Made by a program: the position numbers and the translations under genes. Source: an alpha proteobacterium SCGC AAA536-K22 (GTDB taxonomy: Bacteria; Pseudomonadota; Alphaproteobacteria; Puniceispirillales; Marisalimonadaceae). From it: a stretch of DNA of 64,000 nucleotides. Numbering within the stretch: the stretch's first letter is position 1; each line of letters starts with the position of its first letter. Location: the NCBI GenBank assembly GCA_000421325.1, contig ATWQ01000008.1, positions 1-64,000 on the forward strand, written 5' to 3'. Positions 52,836 to 62,257 of this stretch are shown piece after piece. The notes beneath the pieces were generated by a model that was not told the DNA's origin, ran no database searches, and saw only the letters and a program-made list of their open reading frames with translations.

Positions 52836-53601
52836 TTGAAAAATCAAAAGAAATCTTGAAAATAAAATTGCCTGGATAACTGGAGCAGGTTCAGGAATAG
52901 GCCAAAATGCTGCAATCAAATTATCAGAACTGGGTATGAAGGTAATTTTATCCGGTAGAAACACAAAAAATCTGAAAGATACTTCCTTAAAATGCAGGCA
53001 TAATACTATAATCAAAACTCTGGATGTTTCTGATAAACAATCTGTAAAAGAAATTGTGAATGAAATTAAAAAAGAAGTTAAATTTATTGATGTTTTAGTC
53101 AATTGTGCTGGAATAAATATTGAAAGTAGAGATTGGGATAATGTCAATGAAGATGAATGGGACAATGTAATTCAAACCAATTTAAATGGACTGTTTTATT
53201 GTTGTAAATCTGTAATACCAATTATGAAACAGAAAATGGATGGGTTAATTATTAATGTTTCATCTTGGTCAGGTAATCACGTTAGTTTATTATCTGGTGT
53301 TTCATACACTTCCTCAAAACATGCATTAAATGCAATGACTGAAACAATTAATATGAAATATTGTAATTATGGGATTAGGGCTTGCGCTTTATGTCCTGGT
53401 GAAGTGGCAACTGCAATATTAGATAAACGTCCAAAAAAACTCACTATTGAACAAAAAAATAAAATGCTTCAACCTGATGATTTAGGAGAAACAATATCTT
53501 TCTTATGTCAAATGCCAAAACATGTATGCATAAATGAATTAACTATTAGCCCAACTTGGCATAGAAGGTATATTGCTGACCTTGGAATTGAGAAATTATA
53601 A
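52836..53601 (+). pseudogene. Second SDR oxidoreductase, N-terminal frameshift
   Basis: The track ORF starts at 52936 and lacks the dinucleotide-binding motif, but the same frame upstream encodes NLENKIAWITGAGSGIGQNAAIKL, the missing SDR N-terminus. No start codon is available in that frame before a stop. One base fewer in AAAGAAATCTTG (~52848-52857) would join it to the TTG at 52836 (reading KNQK-NLENKI). Catalytic SSWSG, YTSSKHA and NCAG are all present. Together with the preceding SDR this is a tandem pair, each with one single-base lesion. Confidence 0.7.
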
Positions 53602-53616
53602 TACAGTCCTAAATTA

Positions 53617-54486
53617 TTAAACTTCTATCTTATCTTGTGTTTTATGAATAAAGTCACTTTCATCATGTCTTTCATGAAGTTGGGCACCTAAGTAACCTGT
53701 TATTTTATTAACCATTCTTCCCCTTTTAACAGCAGGTCTTTCATTAATAAGATTTGCCCACCTCATAACATTTTTATAGGATTTTACATCTAAAAATTCT
53801 TCAGCTCCATATAATCGTCCTAAAACTAATGCGCCATACCATGACCAAATTGCAATGTCAGCAATAGTATATTCTTCATTACAAACAAAAGTTTTTTCTG
53901 ATAGTAACTTGTCTAAGACATCAAGTTGTCTTTTAACCTCCATAGAAAAACGATTAATGGGGTATTCAATTTTTTCAGGAGCATACGCATAAAAATGGCC
54001 AAAACCACCTCCAAGATATGGTGCGCTAGCCATTTGCCAAAACAACCAATTCATGCATTCAGTTCTAGATGCAAAAGATTTAGGTACAAATTTTTCAAAT
54101 TTATCAGCTAAGTACAAAAGTATAGAGCCTGATTCAAAAATTTTTAATGGTTGATCATTTGAATTATCTAATAGACTAGGTATTTTTGAGTTAGGATTAA
54201 TATCTACGAACCCTGAACTAAACTGATCCCCTTTTCCTATTCTAATTAGCCACGCGTCATATTCAGCTTCTTTAATACCTAATGATAGTAACTCCTCTAG
54301 CATAATAGTTACTTTTACACCATTAGGAGTTCCTTGCGAATATAATTGAAAAGGGTGTATCCCAATTGGAAGATCTTTTTCATGAGTGTGTCCTGATATT
54401 GGTCTGTTTATATTAGCAAACTTTCCACCATTTTCTTTATCCCATTGCCATTTTTGAGGAGGAGTATAATTTTGAGAGTTAGACAA
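53617..54486 (-). CDS. yghU: YghU-type glutathione transferase / disulfide-bond oxidoreductase
   Basis: A 289-residue Nu-class GST: long N-terminal extension YTPPQKWQWDKENGGKFANINRPISGHTHEKDLPIG, then the thioredoxin-like part HPFQLYSQGTPNGVKVTIMLEE, INPNSKIPSLLD and FESGSILLYLADK, and an all-helical C-terminal domain. E. coli YghU reduces disulfides with two glutathiones bound. Length and extension match well. Confidence 0.9.
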   Translation of the reverse strand: MSNSQNYTPPQKWQWDKENGGKFANINRPISGHTHEKDLPIGIHPFQLYSQGTPNGVKVTIMLEELLSLGIKEAEYDAWLIRIGKGDQFSSGFVDINPNSKIPSLLDNSNDQPLKIFESGSILLYLADKFEKFVPKSFASRTECMNWLFWQMASAPYLGGGFGHFYAYAPEKIEYPINRFSMEVKRQLDVLDKLLSEKTFVCNEEYTIADIAIWSWYGALVLGRLYGAEEFLDVKSYKNVMRWANLINERPAVKRGRMVNKITGYLGAQLHERHDESDFIHKTQDKIEV

Positions 54487-54519
54487 TTTAGTTCCCTTCT
54501 AATTTATAAAATGCAGGTA

Positions 54520-56160
54520 TTAATAATTTAAGTTAATTATTTCCAAGGGTTCTTTTCCTAAAACTAGATCTGATCCTTTTTCACCTATTAATGTTGCACC
54601 AGAGTGTAAATTAGCAGACAACATCGTAGGCATTATAGATGCATCTACCACTCTAATATTCTGAAGACCATATACTTTCAGTGAGTTATCAACAACTGCA
54701 GTTGGATCTGTTTTTGGACCCATTCTACATGTACCCATTTGATGATACGTGGTTGTTCCTCTTTCTCTAGCAATTTGTAATAATTCTTCATCAGATTGCG
54801 CATCCAATCCAGGATAAACCTCGTAATCAAAGTAATTAGATAAAGCTTTCGAATGCATTAATCTTCTTGATAATTTTAATCCTGCTACAACTACCCTCTT
54901 ATCTTCTTCTGCATCAAGATAGTTAGGTTGAATCTCAGGTGCTTCAAAAGGATTATTACTTTTAGCTTTAACCCATCCTAGTGACTCAGGTCTTTGTTGC
55001 CAAGCAGCAACAGTAAAGCCCGGTTCAGTATCAAGAGTTGATTGAACTCCTTCTTTATAAGAAGCAGGAGTAAATGTCATTTGTAAGTCATGGTTTCTTA
55101 TAGCTTCATTAGAATGCCAAAAACAGTAAACTAATGTTGGACTCAAATTGACAATTGATTGTTTACCTAGAATATATTTCCCAATTTCTTTGAATAATTT
55201 GTATCCTCTAGATTTTTCATTAATAGTTTCAACATTCTTAGCTCTTGCTGTCATTCTAGGTGCAAAGTGATCTCTTAAATTCATACCTACACCCTTCAGG
55301 TCATGAATTACATCTATCCCAATATCTTTTAAATATTCTCCTGAACCTACACCTGATAAATGCAATAAATGTGGTGATTTTATAACTCCTGATGAGAGGA
55401 TTACTTCTTTATTAACTTTTAAAATCACTTTTTTATCTTTTATACCACCTTTGAGATACTCAACCCCTGTCGCAGTTTTATTTTCAATAACAATCTTAGT
55501 TACAAAAGCATTAGTAATTATTTGAAGGTTTCTTCGAGATTTGGCAGGGTTCAAAAAAGCTTTAGCTGAACTTACTCTAAATCTACCTTTAGTAGTTCTT
55601 TGAACATAGGAAACACCCTCTTGAGACTCTCCATTATAATCTTTGTTTAGAGGAATACCTTCTTCAACGGCTCCTTTTATAAATGCTTCACAAAGTGGAT
55701 CTCGGTATTCCAAATCAGTTATTGGCAATTCACCTTCTGATCCTCTGAAAATATCATCATGTTCTCCTATTCTTTTTTCATATCTTTTGAAATAAGGAAG
55801 TAAATCAGAGTAGCTCCAACCTTTATTTCCCTTTTGAGCCCAGACATCAAAATCCATATTTTGACCTCTATTGAAAACCATTCCATTAATTGAACTTGAT
55901 CCACCTAATGTCTTACCCCTGGGAATATCAATAACTCTTCCTGCTGTTCCCCAACTTGGTTCAGATTGAAATAACCAATTCACACTTGGATTAGTAAGAG
56001 TTTTCATAAAACCTGCTGGTATGTGGATAAAAGGGTTCCAATCTGGGGGGCCTGCTTCTAGAAGACAAACAGAGTTTTTTCCATCTGCACTCAATCTATT
56101 TGCAAGAACACAGCCTGCTGAGCCTGCGCCAATAATAATATAGTCAAAACTATTTACCAT
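54520..56160 (-). CDS. GMC-family oxidoreductase (choline/alcohol dehydrogenase-like)
   Basis: 546 residues, FAD flavoprotein. FDYIIIGAGSAGCVLANRLS and LLEAGP bind FAD, GKTLGGSSSINGMVFNRGQ is GMC signature 1, EVILSSGVIKSPHLLHLSGVG signature 2, and TTYHQMGTCRMG holds the active-site His. The final NLHSGATLIGEKGSDL departs from the usual GNTNAPT version. Oxidises choline or another alcohol; no betB neighbour supports choline, so substrate is open. Confidence 0.9.
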   Translation of the reverse strand: MVNSFDYIIIGAGSAGCVLANRLSADGKNSVCLLEAGPPDWNPFIHIPAGFMKTLTNPSVNWLFQSEPSWGTAGRVIDIPRGKTLGGSSSINGMVFNRGQNMDFDVWAQKGNKGWSYSDLLPYFKRYEKRIGEHDDIFRGSEGELPITDLEYRDPLCEAFIKGAVEEGIPLNKDYNGESQEGVSYVQRTTKGRFRVSSAKAFLNPAKSRRNLQIITNAFVTKIVIENKTATGVEYLKGGIKDKKVILKVNKEVILSSGVIKSPHLLHLSGVGSGEYLKDIGIDVIHDLKGVGMNLRDHFAPRMTARAKNVETINEKSRGYKLFKEIGKYILGKQSIVNLSPTLVYCFWHSNEAIRNHDLQMTFTPASYKEGVQSTLDTEPGFTVAAWQQRPESLGWVKAKSNNPFEAPEIQPNYLDAEEDKRVVVAGLKLSRRLMHSKALSNYFDYEVYPGLDAQSDEELLQIARERGTTTYHQMGTCRMGPKTDPTAVVDNSLKVYGLQNIRVVDASIMPTMLSANLHSGATLIGEKGSDLVLGKEPLEIINLNY

Positions 56161-56275
56161 TAATATATCCAGTTTAATTTTGATTAACGAATTTTAATTT
56201 AATATACTAATTTATCATTTTATTTATACAAATAGAAAAGATAAAATTCTTAATTTAACATCAATCTTCATATTA

Positions 56276-56398
56276 TTACCAAGATTGCAACCAAATTACT
56301 AATTGATCTCTTAGACCTGTAGAAACTAATATTGCTTGGATATCATCAAAGAAAAAAAATATTAAAGCTGATAAAATTATTCCAAATATAAAAGTCAT
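56276..56398 (-). CDS. 40-residue single-pass membrane peptide
   Basis: MTFIFGIILSALIFFFFDDIQAILVSTGLRDQLVIWLQSW. One N-terminal helix, then an amphipathic tail. AAGGA lies eight bases before the ATG. Too short for the track. No family recognised; size and shape recall small accessory subunits of membrane complexes. It and the 56494 peptide sit divergently in the gap between GMC and CoA-transferase genes. Confidence 0.5.
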   Translation of the reverse strand: MTFIFGIILSALIFFFFDDIQAILVSTGLRDQLVIWLQSW

Positions 56399-56493
56399 TT
56401 AAATTCCTTTGCAAAAAATATTTTATATTAAAATTTAAAAACTTGAATTATAAAAAAAAAAAAAATAAAGTAACTAATCAATAGGAGAAAAAA

Positions 56494-56598
56494 ATGAACA
56501 ACGATAAATATACATTTACTGAAACTTTAAAATCTGAATTAGTTATTGCAGCTATAATGTTTATTCCCCTTACTTTCACCATCACTGGATTATTTTAA
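56494..56598 (+). CDS. 34-residue membrane peptide
   Basis: MNNDKYTFTETLKSELVIAAIMFIPLTFTITGLF. A strong ribosome-binding site (AGGAG, eight bases before ATG) supports translation. A short polar N-terminus and one hydrophobic helix resemble tiny respiratory-complex subunits, but this is not a family assignment. Its stop overlaps the convergent CoA-transferase stop by four bases. Confidence 0.5.
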   Translation: MNNDKYTFTETLKSELVIAAIMFIPLTFTITGLF

Positions 56599-57773
56599 AG
56601 ACCAAATATTACCTCTTCATCTAAAAGTTTTGTTATAAAGTCTTCACTATAGCCTAATCCTTTAATTATTTCTTTAGTATGTTGTCCTAAAGACGGAGCT
56701 ATTGATAATTTATCTCCATTAACCAATCTTGACATGCCAGGTAAATTTGGAACAGGCCATACTTGGTTAGTTGTAGGTTGATCTAACCAAGAAATTAACT
56801 CTAATGCTTTAGTTTGTTCACTTTCTACGAATTCTTTATAGTTTTGTACTTTTTCGTTCTGAACTTCAAATTTGTTTAATAAATTTTTCCAATACTCAGT
56901 TGTCTCTGTAATAAAAAGTTTTTGTACATCCTTTGAAAGAATAGATTCATGTTGTCTTCTTACGGAGTTAGTTGAAAAACGTTTGTCAGTAAGATAACTA
57001 TCCCATCCAACAGCATTACAAAATTTGGTAAACTCATGATTTTTCACAACAATAATTTGTATCCATCCATCTTTAGTTTGAAAAGTTCCTGAAGGTGAAG
57101 AAGCATGAGTATAAGGCCCTTCCATATATCCACTCATAAGTCTTATTGACTGCATGGCTGCAGCAGCTTCCATTAAACTAACTTCAATTTTTTTTCCAAC
57201 ATCTTCATTTATTCTAGCAAATAAAGCTGAAGCAATTAGTTGAGTTGCATATAAGGCAGTAGTCATATCAAAAATAATAACAGGAGTTCTGTGAGGAATG
57301 GCATCGGGACCCTTGTTTTCTGACATAAAACCAGTAAAAGCTTGTAAAACAGGATCCATAGCAGGTTTGTTACACAAAGGACCTTTTTGACCAAACCCTG
57401 AAATAGATAAATAGATAAGTTTAGGATTAATATTTTTTAATCTCTCATAATCATAACCCAATCTATCTATTACTCCTGGCCTAAAGCCTTCGATGAATAC
57501 ATCACATTCTTTAATAATTTTATCCAATACAGGCTGACTTTTTTGATTTTTTAAATCAAATACTATACTTTTTTTTCCCATATTTGCAGTTACAGAAAAA
57601 GCAGAATGTTGTCCATATTCTTGACCAAGGTTTCTTGCCCAATCTCCATCTTTTGGCTCAACCTTAATTACTTCAGCTCCATATTGAGCCAAAAGCATTC
57701 CACAGTATGGGCCAGCAACTCCTTGAGAAAAGTCTATTACTTTTAGACCTTCATAAGGTTTTTCATATGACAT
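56595..57773 (-). CDS. CaiB/BaiF (class III) CoA-transferase
   Basis: A 392-residue class III CoA-transferase: GLKVIDFSQGVAGPYCGMLLAQYGAEVIKVEP, GKKSIVFDLKN, FIEGFRPGVIDRLGYDYE, YLSISGFGQKGP and the catalytic Asp in VIIFDMTTALYAT. It moves CoA between carboxylic acids, such as succinyl-CoA to a dicarboxylate. Substrate is not predictable. Confidence 0.9.
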   Translation of the reverse strand: MSYEKPYEGLKVIDFSQGVAGPYCGMLLAQYGAEVIKVEPKDGDWARNLGQEYGQHSAFSVTANMGKKSIVFDLKNQKSQPVLDKIIKECDVFIEGFRPGVIDRLGYDYERLKNINPKLIYLSISGFGQKGPLCNKPAMDPVLQAFTGFMSENKGPDAIPHRTPVIIFDMTTALYATQLIASALFARINEDVGKKIEVSLMEAAAAMQSIRLMSGYMEGPYTHASSPSGTFQTKDGWIQIIVVKNHEFTKFCNAVGWDSYLTDKRFSTNSVRRQHESILSKDVQKLFITETTEYWKNLLNKFEVQNEKVQNYKEFVESEQTKALELISWLDQPTTNQVWPVPNLPGMSRLVNGDKLSIAPSLGQHTKEIIKGLGYSEDFITKLLDEEVIFGL

Positions 57774-57924
57774 AAAAAAACTTTCAAAATAATTATAAAT
57801 ATTATTGACTAAGTTTTATTTTTCTCAAGTATAATTTTTTATTTAATTTCAATTAGTTGAATTTAAATCAATTTCAACTTATAGATTTATTATTTTTAAA
57901 TAAATTAGTTAAAACGAGAATAAT

Positions 57925-59361
57925 TTGAAACAAAACGTAAGCATATACTGGATCAGACAAGATCTTAGGTTAAATGATAATCCTGCTCTAACAGCATCTG
58001 TTAAAATTGGGTCAATAATTCCAATCTATATCCTCGATGATGAAAATCCTAAAGAACATAAAATAGGAAGTTCCAGTAAAATTTGGCTTCATTATTCATT
58101 ACAAAAACTCAGAAAACAATTTGATAATAAATTAATATTTTCTAAAGGAAATTCTGAAGTAATTTTGACTGAGCTTTGCCAATCTGAGTCAATAAGTAAT
58201 ATATTTTGGAATAGAGTTTATGAACCCTGGAGTATTTCAAGAGATAAAAAAATAAAGGAAAATATGAAAAAAGAAGGTGTTGAGATAAACACTTTCAATG
58301 GATCACTTTTGTGGGAACCTTGGCAAGTATTAAAAAATGACGGAACGCCTTATCGAGTTTTTACTCCCTATTATAGGAGGGGTTGTCTAAATGCAAATGA
58401 GCCAAGAAGACCATTGGAAAAACCTTGGAGAATAGACTATTTTGAAGTCAAAAACTTTAAATATTTAACTATTGATCAATTAAATTTATTACCCAAGCAT
58501 GCTTGGAAAGAAAAAATAATAGAGACATGGAATATTGGTGAAAAAGCAGCAAATAGACGATTAGACGAATTTGTTGAAAGTGAATTAAACGATTACAAAG
58601 AAGGTCGCAATTTTCCTTCTAAAAAAAATGTGTCCAGACTATCACCTCATCTACATTGGGGTGAAATCTCACCAAATACAGTATGGTTTAAAGTTTGGGA
58701 TTTAAATCAACTAGGAATTCAACACCAGCAAGACACAGATACTTTTTTGTCTGAAATGGGATGGAGAGAATTTTCTAATTACTTATTATACTATTTTCCA
58801 GAGTTGCCCCGAAAAAACTTGCAAAAGAAATTTGATAATTTTTCTTGGGATAATAATCCTTTATTTCTAAAAGCATGGCAAAAAGGTCAAACTGGTTATC
58901 CAATCATAGATGCTGGTATGAGAGAACTATGGTCAACAGGCTACATGCATAATAGATTAAGAATGATAGTTGGATCATTTTTAGTAAAGAACTTACTATT
59001 ACATTGGCATGAAGGTGAGAAGTGGTTTTGGGACTGTCTTGTAGATGCTAACTTGGCAAGCAATAGTTCAGGTTGGCAATGGATTGCAGGATGCGGAGCA
59101 GATGCTGCTCCATATTTTAGAATTTTCAACCCTATCACCCAAGGTTTAAAATTTGATGCAGACGGTGATTATGTTAGAAAGTTTGTTCCAGAAATCTCTT
59201 TGCTTCCTAATAAATTTTTATTCAATCCATGGGAAGCTCCAGATGACATCCTAAAAAAAGCCAATGTAAAATTAGGAGAAAATTATCCAAAACCAATTGT
59301 AGATATAAAGACATCTAGGCAAAAGGCGCTTTCTGCGTTTGCTAAATTGAAATCATCTTAA
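57925..59361 (+). CDS. phrB: Deoxyribodipyrimidine photolyase (class I)
   Basis: 478 residues. N-terminal antenna domain (YWIRQDLRLNDNPALTAS) and C-terminal FAD domain with SEMGWREFSNYLLYYFPEL, YPIIDAGMRELWSTGYMHNRLRM and GWQWIAGCGADAAPYFRIFNP. It repairs UV pyrimidine dimers using light, fitting a surface-ocean organism. Start is TTG at 57925 with GAGAA upstream. In related bacteria phr belongs to the same photo-oxidative regulon as cfa; here the two are 33 kb apart. Confidence 0.92.
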   Translation: MKQNVSIYWIRQDLRLNDNPALTASVKIGSIIPIYILDDENPKEHKIGSSSKIWLHYSLQKLRKQFDNKLIFSKGNSEVILTELCQSESISNIFWNRVYEPWSISRDKKIKENMKKEGVEINTFNGSLLWEPWQVLKNDGTPYRVFTPYYRRGCLNANEPRRPLEKPWRIDYFEVKNFKYLTIDQLNLLPKHAWKEKIIETWNIGEKAANRRLDEFVESELNDYKEGRNFPSKKNVSRLSPHLHWGEISPNTVWFKVWDLNQLGIQHQQDTDTFLSEMGWREFSNYLLYYFPELPRKNLQKKFDNFSWDNNPLFLKAWQKGQTGYPIIDAGMRELWSTGYMHNRLRMIVGSFLVKNLLLHWHEGEKWFWDCLVDANLASNSSGWQWIAGCGADAAPYFRIFNPITQGLKFDADGDYVRKFVPEISLLPNKFLFNPWEAPDDILKKANVKLGENYPKPIVDIKTSRQKALSAFAKLKSS

Positions 59362-59362
59362 A

Positions 59363-60421
59363 ATGTATCAAAGGTTATATAGATATTTATTTTATATAAT
59401 CTTGTTTTTATTGACTTATCTTTTTTATATATTTCCTTTTGAAACTCTCAGTAAATATTTATCAAATGAAACTACATCTTATGAATATTCAATAATTAAC
59501 ACAATTATATTTTTTATATTAATTGTCTTTTACCTAAGATCTCACAGTACTTTTAAACCTCTAAAAATATTTGTCTATGAGGGATTAGGAATTGGTTTTA
59601 TAAGTTTTTTAATTATTTCAATTAGTCTTTTATTCAATTCATTTATCTCCATTAGTGAAAAATACATAGGGGTAATGTCATTGTTAATAATTATGATGAT
59701 ATCAATTTACGGAATGTTTAATGCTAGGAAAGTATTATTAAAAAAGATTAATGTAGAAACATCTAAAATTAATAAAAACTATAATATAATTTTTATTAGC
59801 GACGTACATTTAGGTACAAATACATCAAAACATCTTTCAAAAATCTTAAGTAAAATAGAAACTTTAGAATATGATTTTTTATTGATTGGAGGGGATCTTA
59901 TAGATTCTAGTTCCTTTAAATTAAATGATCTTAACTTATTCAATAACATTAAAAAGGATATATATTTTGTTAATGGAAACCATGAATATTATCTGAAGGA
60001 TTTTAAAAATAAAATAGAACAATTAAAGAAATTTAAAATTAAAGTTCTTAAAAATTCTAGTATACAAATCAACGAAATAAACTTAATCGGAATTGATGAT
60101 TTGCAAAGTAAATATTCTAAAATAAAATTTGTTGAGAAGTTGAATAAAAAAAACTTATTTAACTTAGTCCTATCACATAAACCTGATATCTGGGACAATA
60201 TAAAAGGTAAAAGTGATCTTATGTTGTCAGGTCATACTCATAACGGTCAAATTTTTCCATTTAACTTTTTAGTTAAATTAAAATTTAAATTTATTTATGG
60301 AATATATGAATATAAAAATTCAAAGCTTTATGTTTCGTCAGGCTCTGGTTGCTGGGGACCTAAGTTGAGAATTGGATCATCAAACGAGATTATAAATATT
60401 CAGCTAACAAAGATATCTTAA
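59363..60421 (+). CDS. Membrane-anchored metallophosphoesterase
   Basis: 352 residues. Four N-terminal membrane helices (residues ~5-120), then a calcineurin-like phosphoesterase domain: IIFISDVHLG, LIGGDLIDS, VNGNHEYY, LVLSHKP and LSGHTHNGQ, which supply the full dinuclear metal site. YaeI-like members act on UDP-diacylglucosamine or phospholipid-type substrates; here unknown. Starts one base after the photolyase stop, so translation may be coupled. Confidence 0.86.
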   Translation: MYQRLYRYLFYIILFLLTYLFYIFPFETLSKYLSNETTSYEYSIINTIIFFILIVFYLRSHSTFKPLKIFVYEGLGIGFISFLIISISLLFNSFISISEKYIGVMSLLIIMMISIYGMFNARKVLLKKINVETSKINKNYNIIFISDVHLGTNTSKHLSKILSKIETLEYDFLLIGGDLIDSSSFKLNDLNLFNNIKKDIYFVNGNHEYYLKDFKNKIEQLKKFKIKVLKNSSIQINEINLIGIDDLQSKYSKIKFVEKLNKKNLFNLVLSHKPDIWDNIKGKSDLMLSGHTHNGQIFPFNFLVKLKFKFIYGIYEYKNSKLYVSSGSGCWGPKLRIGSSNEIINIQLTKIS

Positions 60422-60425
60422 ATGT

Positions 60426-60902
60426 TTATTTAAGAAGCAGACTATTATCAATTTTGTAAAATTTAGATGCAGACTTTTTCAATGAATTTGCTGTTAAATT
60501 ATCTACACCATACACCTCTGCAAAAACTTTATTTTTCGAAATTATCCTTTGTAACAACAAATCAAAATCCCCATCACCTGAGGCTAAAACTATAATGTCT
60601 GATTGAGATGCATAATCCATGACATCTATTGTTATACCCACGTCCCAATCACCTTTTGATGAGCCATCATTTCTACTTATAAAAGGTTTTAATTTCACTT
60701 CAAAACCAATTCCCCTTAATATATTTTGAAATTGTATTTGTTTAGTATCATTTCTGTTAGTAGTGTAAGCAAATGCCGCAACTACTTCTCTGTCACAAGT
60801 GATCTTTTTCCAAAATTTGTTATAATCAAAATTAGATCCGAATATCTGCTTAGTAGTGTAATATATATTTTGTACATCAATGAATATTGAAACTTTCTTC
60901 AT
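60426..60902 (-). CDS. NYN/LabA-like PIN-fold protein
   Basis: A 158-residue NYN domain (LabA/DUF88): VSIFIDVQNIYYTTKQIFG with the first acidic residue, KGDWDVGITIDVMDYA and IIVLASGDGDFDLLLQRI with further acidic residues of the PIN-like active site. Probably an RNase acting on tRNA or other RNA. Convergent with the phosphoesterase gene. Confidence 0.87.
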   Translation of the reverse strand: MKKVSIFIDVQNIYYTTKQIFGSNFDYNKFWKKITCDREVVAAFAYTTNRNDTKQIQFQNILRGIGFEVKLKPFISRNDGSSKGDWDVGITIDVMDYASQSDIIVLASGDGDFDLLLQRIISKNKVFAEVYGVDNLTANSLKKSASKFYKIDNSLLLK

Positions 60903-60942
60903 AACAACTCTCTTTAACCAAAAATGATAAACTTAACAATAT

Positions 60943-62154
60943 TTACACCAAACCTTCAATCTCAACTGGCAAGCCATTTCTTTCAATTTCTTTAACAATT
61001 TTGTTTAAATGATCTGAATTTTGGGTTTCAACAGTGATGTTTAATTTAGCTAAACTAGCTGATAAATCTATTGTGAATCTACTATGCTCAACTTGAAGAA
61101 CATTTGCTCCATTGGCTGCACAAATTTTTGATATAATCGCTAATTGGCCGGGCTTGTCAGGCAACGTAATACTTAGCGTTGTAACCTGTCCTGACCTAAC
61201 TAAATCTCTCATTAAGATTGAAGATAAAACTTTTGAGTCAATATTTCCTCCACATATTACAACACCAACTTTTTTACCTTTAAACATGCCAGTATTTTGT
61301 AATAATGCAGCTAGTCCCGTTGCACCTGCTCCTTCTGCAACAACTTTTTCGTGTTCTGCTAACATTGCTATCGCTCTTTCAATCGATTTATCTGAAACGG
61401 TAATTACGTCATCTACAAAATTCTGAATTATAGAAAAAGGAATATCACCTATTTTTGAAACAGCTATACCTTCAGCTAAAGTAGATCCTTTACACTTAAT
61501 TTTTTTATTAAACATCTTATTTGTTAAAGATGGATATAAGTCTGATTCAACGCCAATAACCTTTATGTTTTTATTCATTTCTTTTGCTGCCAATGCACAA
61601 CCAGCTATTAATCCACCACCCCCAACAGGTATCAGTAGAACATCGATTTCATTACAGTCAGATATCATTTCATATGAAATAGTGCCTTGGCCAGAAATTA
61701 CATTTAAATCATTGTAAGGATGTACTTCAATGAAACCTTTACTCTTTATAAGATCTTGTACATGTTGATAGGACTCGTCTAAATCAGATCCCTTAATAAT
61801 AACATTTCCACCAAAATTTTTCGTTCTCCTAATTTTTGTAAAAGGTGTACCTTCAGGCATTACAATATTTGAATTAATATCCATTTTTTTTGATATAAAA
61901 GCTAATCCTTGCGCATGGTTTCCAGCAGACATAGCAACTACACCAGAGCTTCTTTCATCGTCTGATAGTGACAAAAGCTTGGAGTAAGAACCTCTTACTT
62001 TAAATGCGCCTGTATTTTGTCTATTTTCAAACTTGAAGAAAATATTAACACCTAATTTTTCCGAAATAGAGCTTGAGAAGCTGGTTTCAGTCCACTTTAC
62101 ATTTTTGGAAATTTTTTTATGTACATCTATAATGTCATTAAGTGTTAATTTCAT
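60943..62154 (-). CDS. ilvA: Threonine ammonia-lyase with ACT domain
   Basis: A 403-residue PLP enzyme. The Schiff-base Lys is in FKFENRQNTGAFKVRGSYSKL; SAGNHAQGLAF, PVGGGGLIAG and VVICGGNIDSKVL follow. An ACT-like domain (TLSITLPDKPGQLAIISKICAANGANV) ends it. It deaminates threonine to 2-oxobutyrate, either for isoleucine synthesis or catabolism; the single ACT and length resemble the TdcB/IlvA short form. The ATG at 62154 (AGAG upstream) replaces the over-long track start. Confidence 0.9.
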   Translation of the reverse strand: MKLTLNDIIDVHKKISKNVKWTETSFSSSISEKLGVNIFFKFENRQNTGAFKVRGSYSKLLSLSDDERSSGVVAMSAGNHAQGLAFISKKMDINSNIVMPEGTPFTKIRRTKNFGGNVIIKGSDLDESYQHVQDLIKSKGFIEVHPYNDLNVISGQGTISYEMISDCNEIDVLLIPVGGGGLIAGCALAAKEMNKNIKVIGVESDLYPSLTNKMFNKKIKCKGSTLAEGIAVSKIGDIPFSIIQNFVDDVITVSDKSIERAIAMLAEHEKVVAEGAGATGLAALLQNTGMFKGKKVGVVICGGNIDSKVLSSILMRDLVRSGQVTTLSITLPDKPGQLAIISKICAANGANVLQVEHSRFTIDLSASLAKLNITVETQNSDHLNKIVKEIERNGLPVEIEGLV

Positions 62155-62257
62155 TGTTAACTCTATTTGTTTAAGATTATAATGGGTTATTGCCAAAATA
62201 AAGCTTTGTCAAATATAATGATGAATGTAGATAGTATTATTAGTTTTTTGAGAAAAA

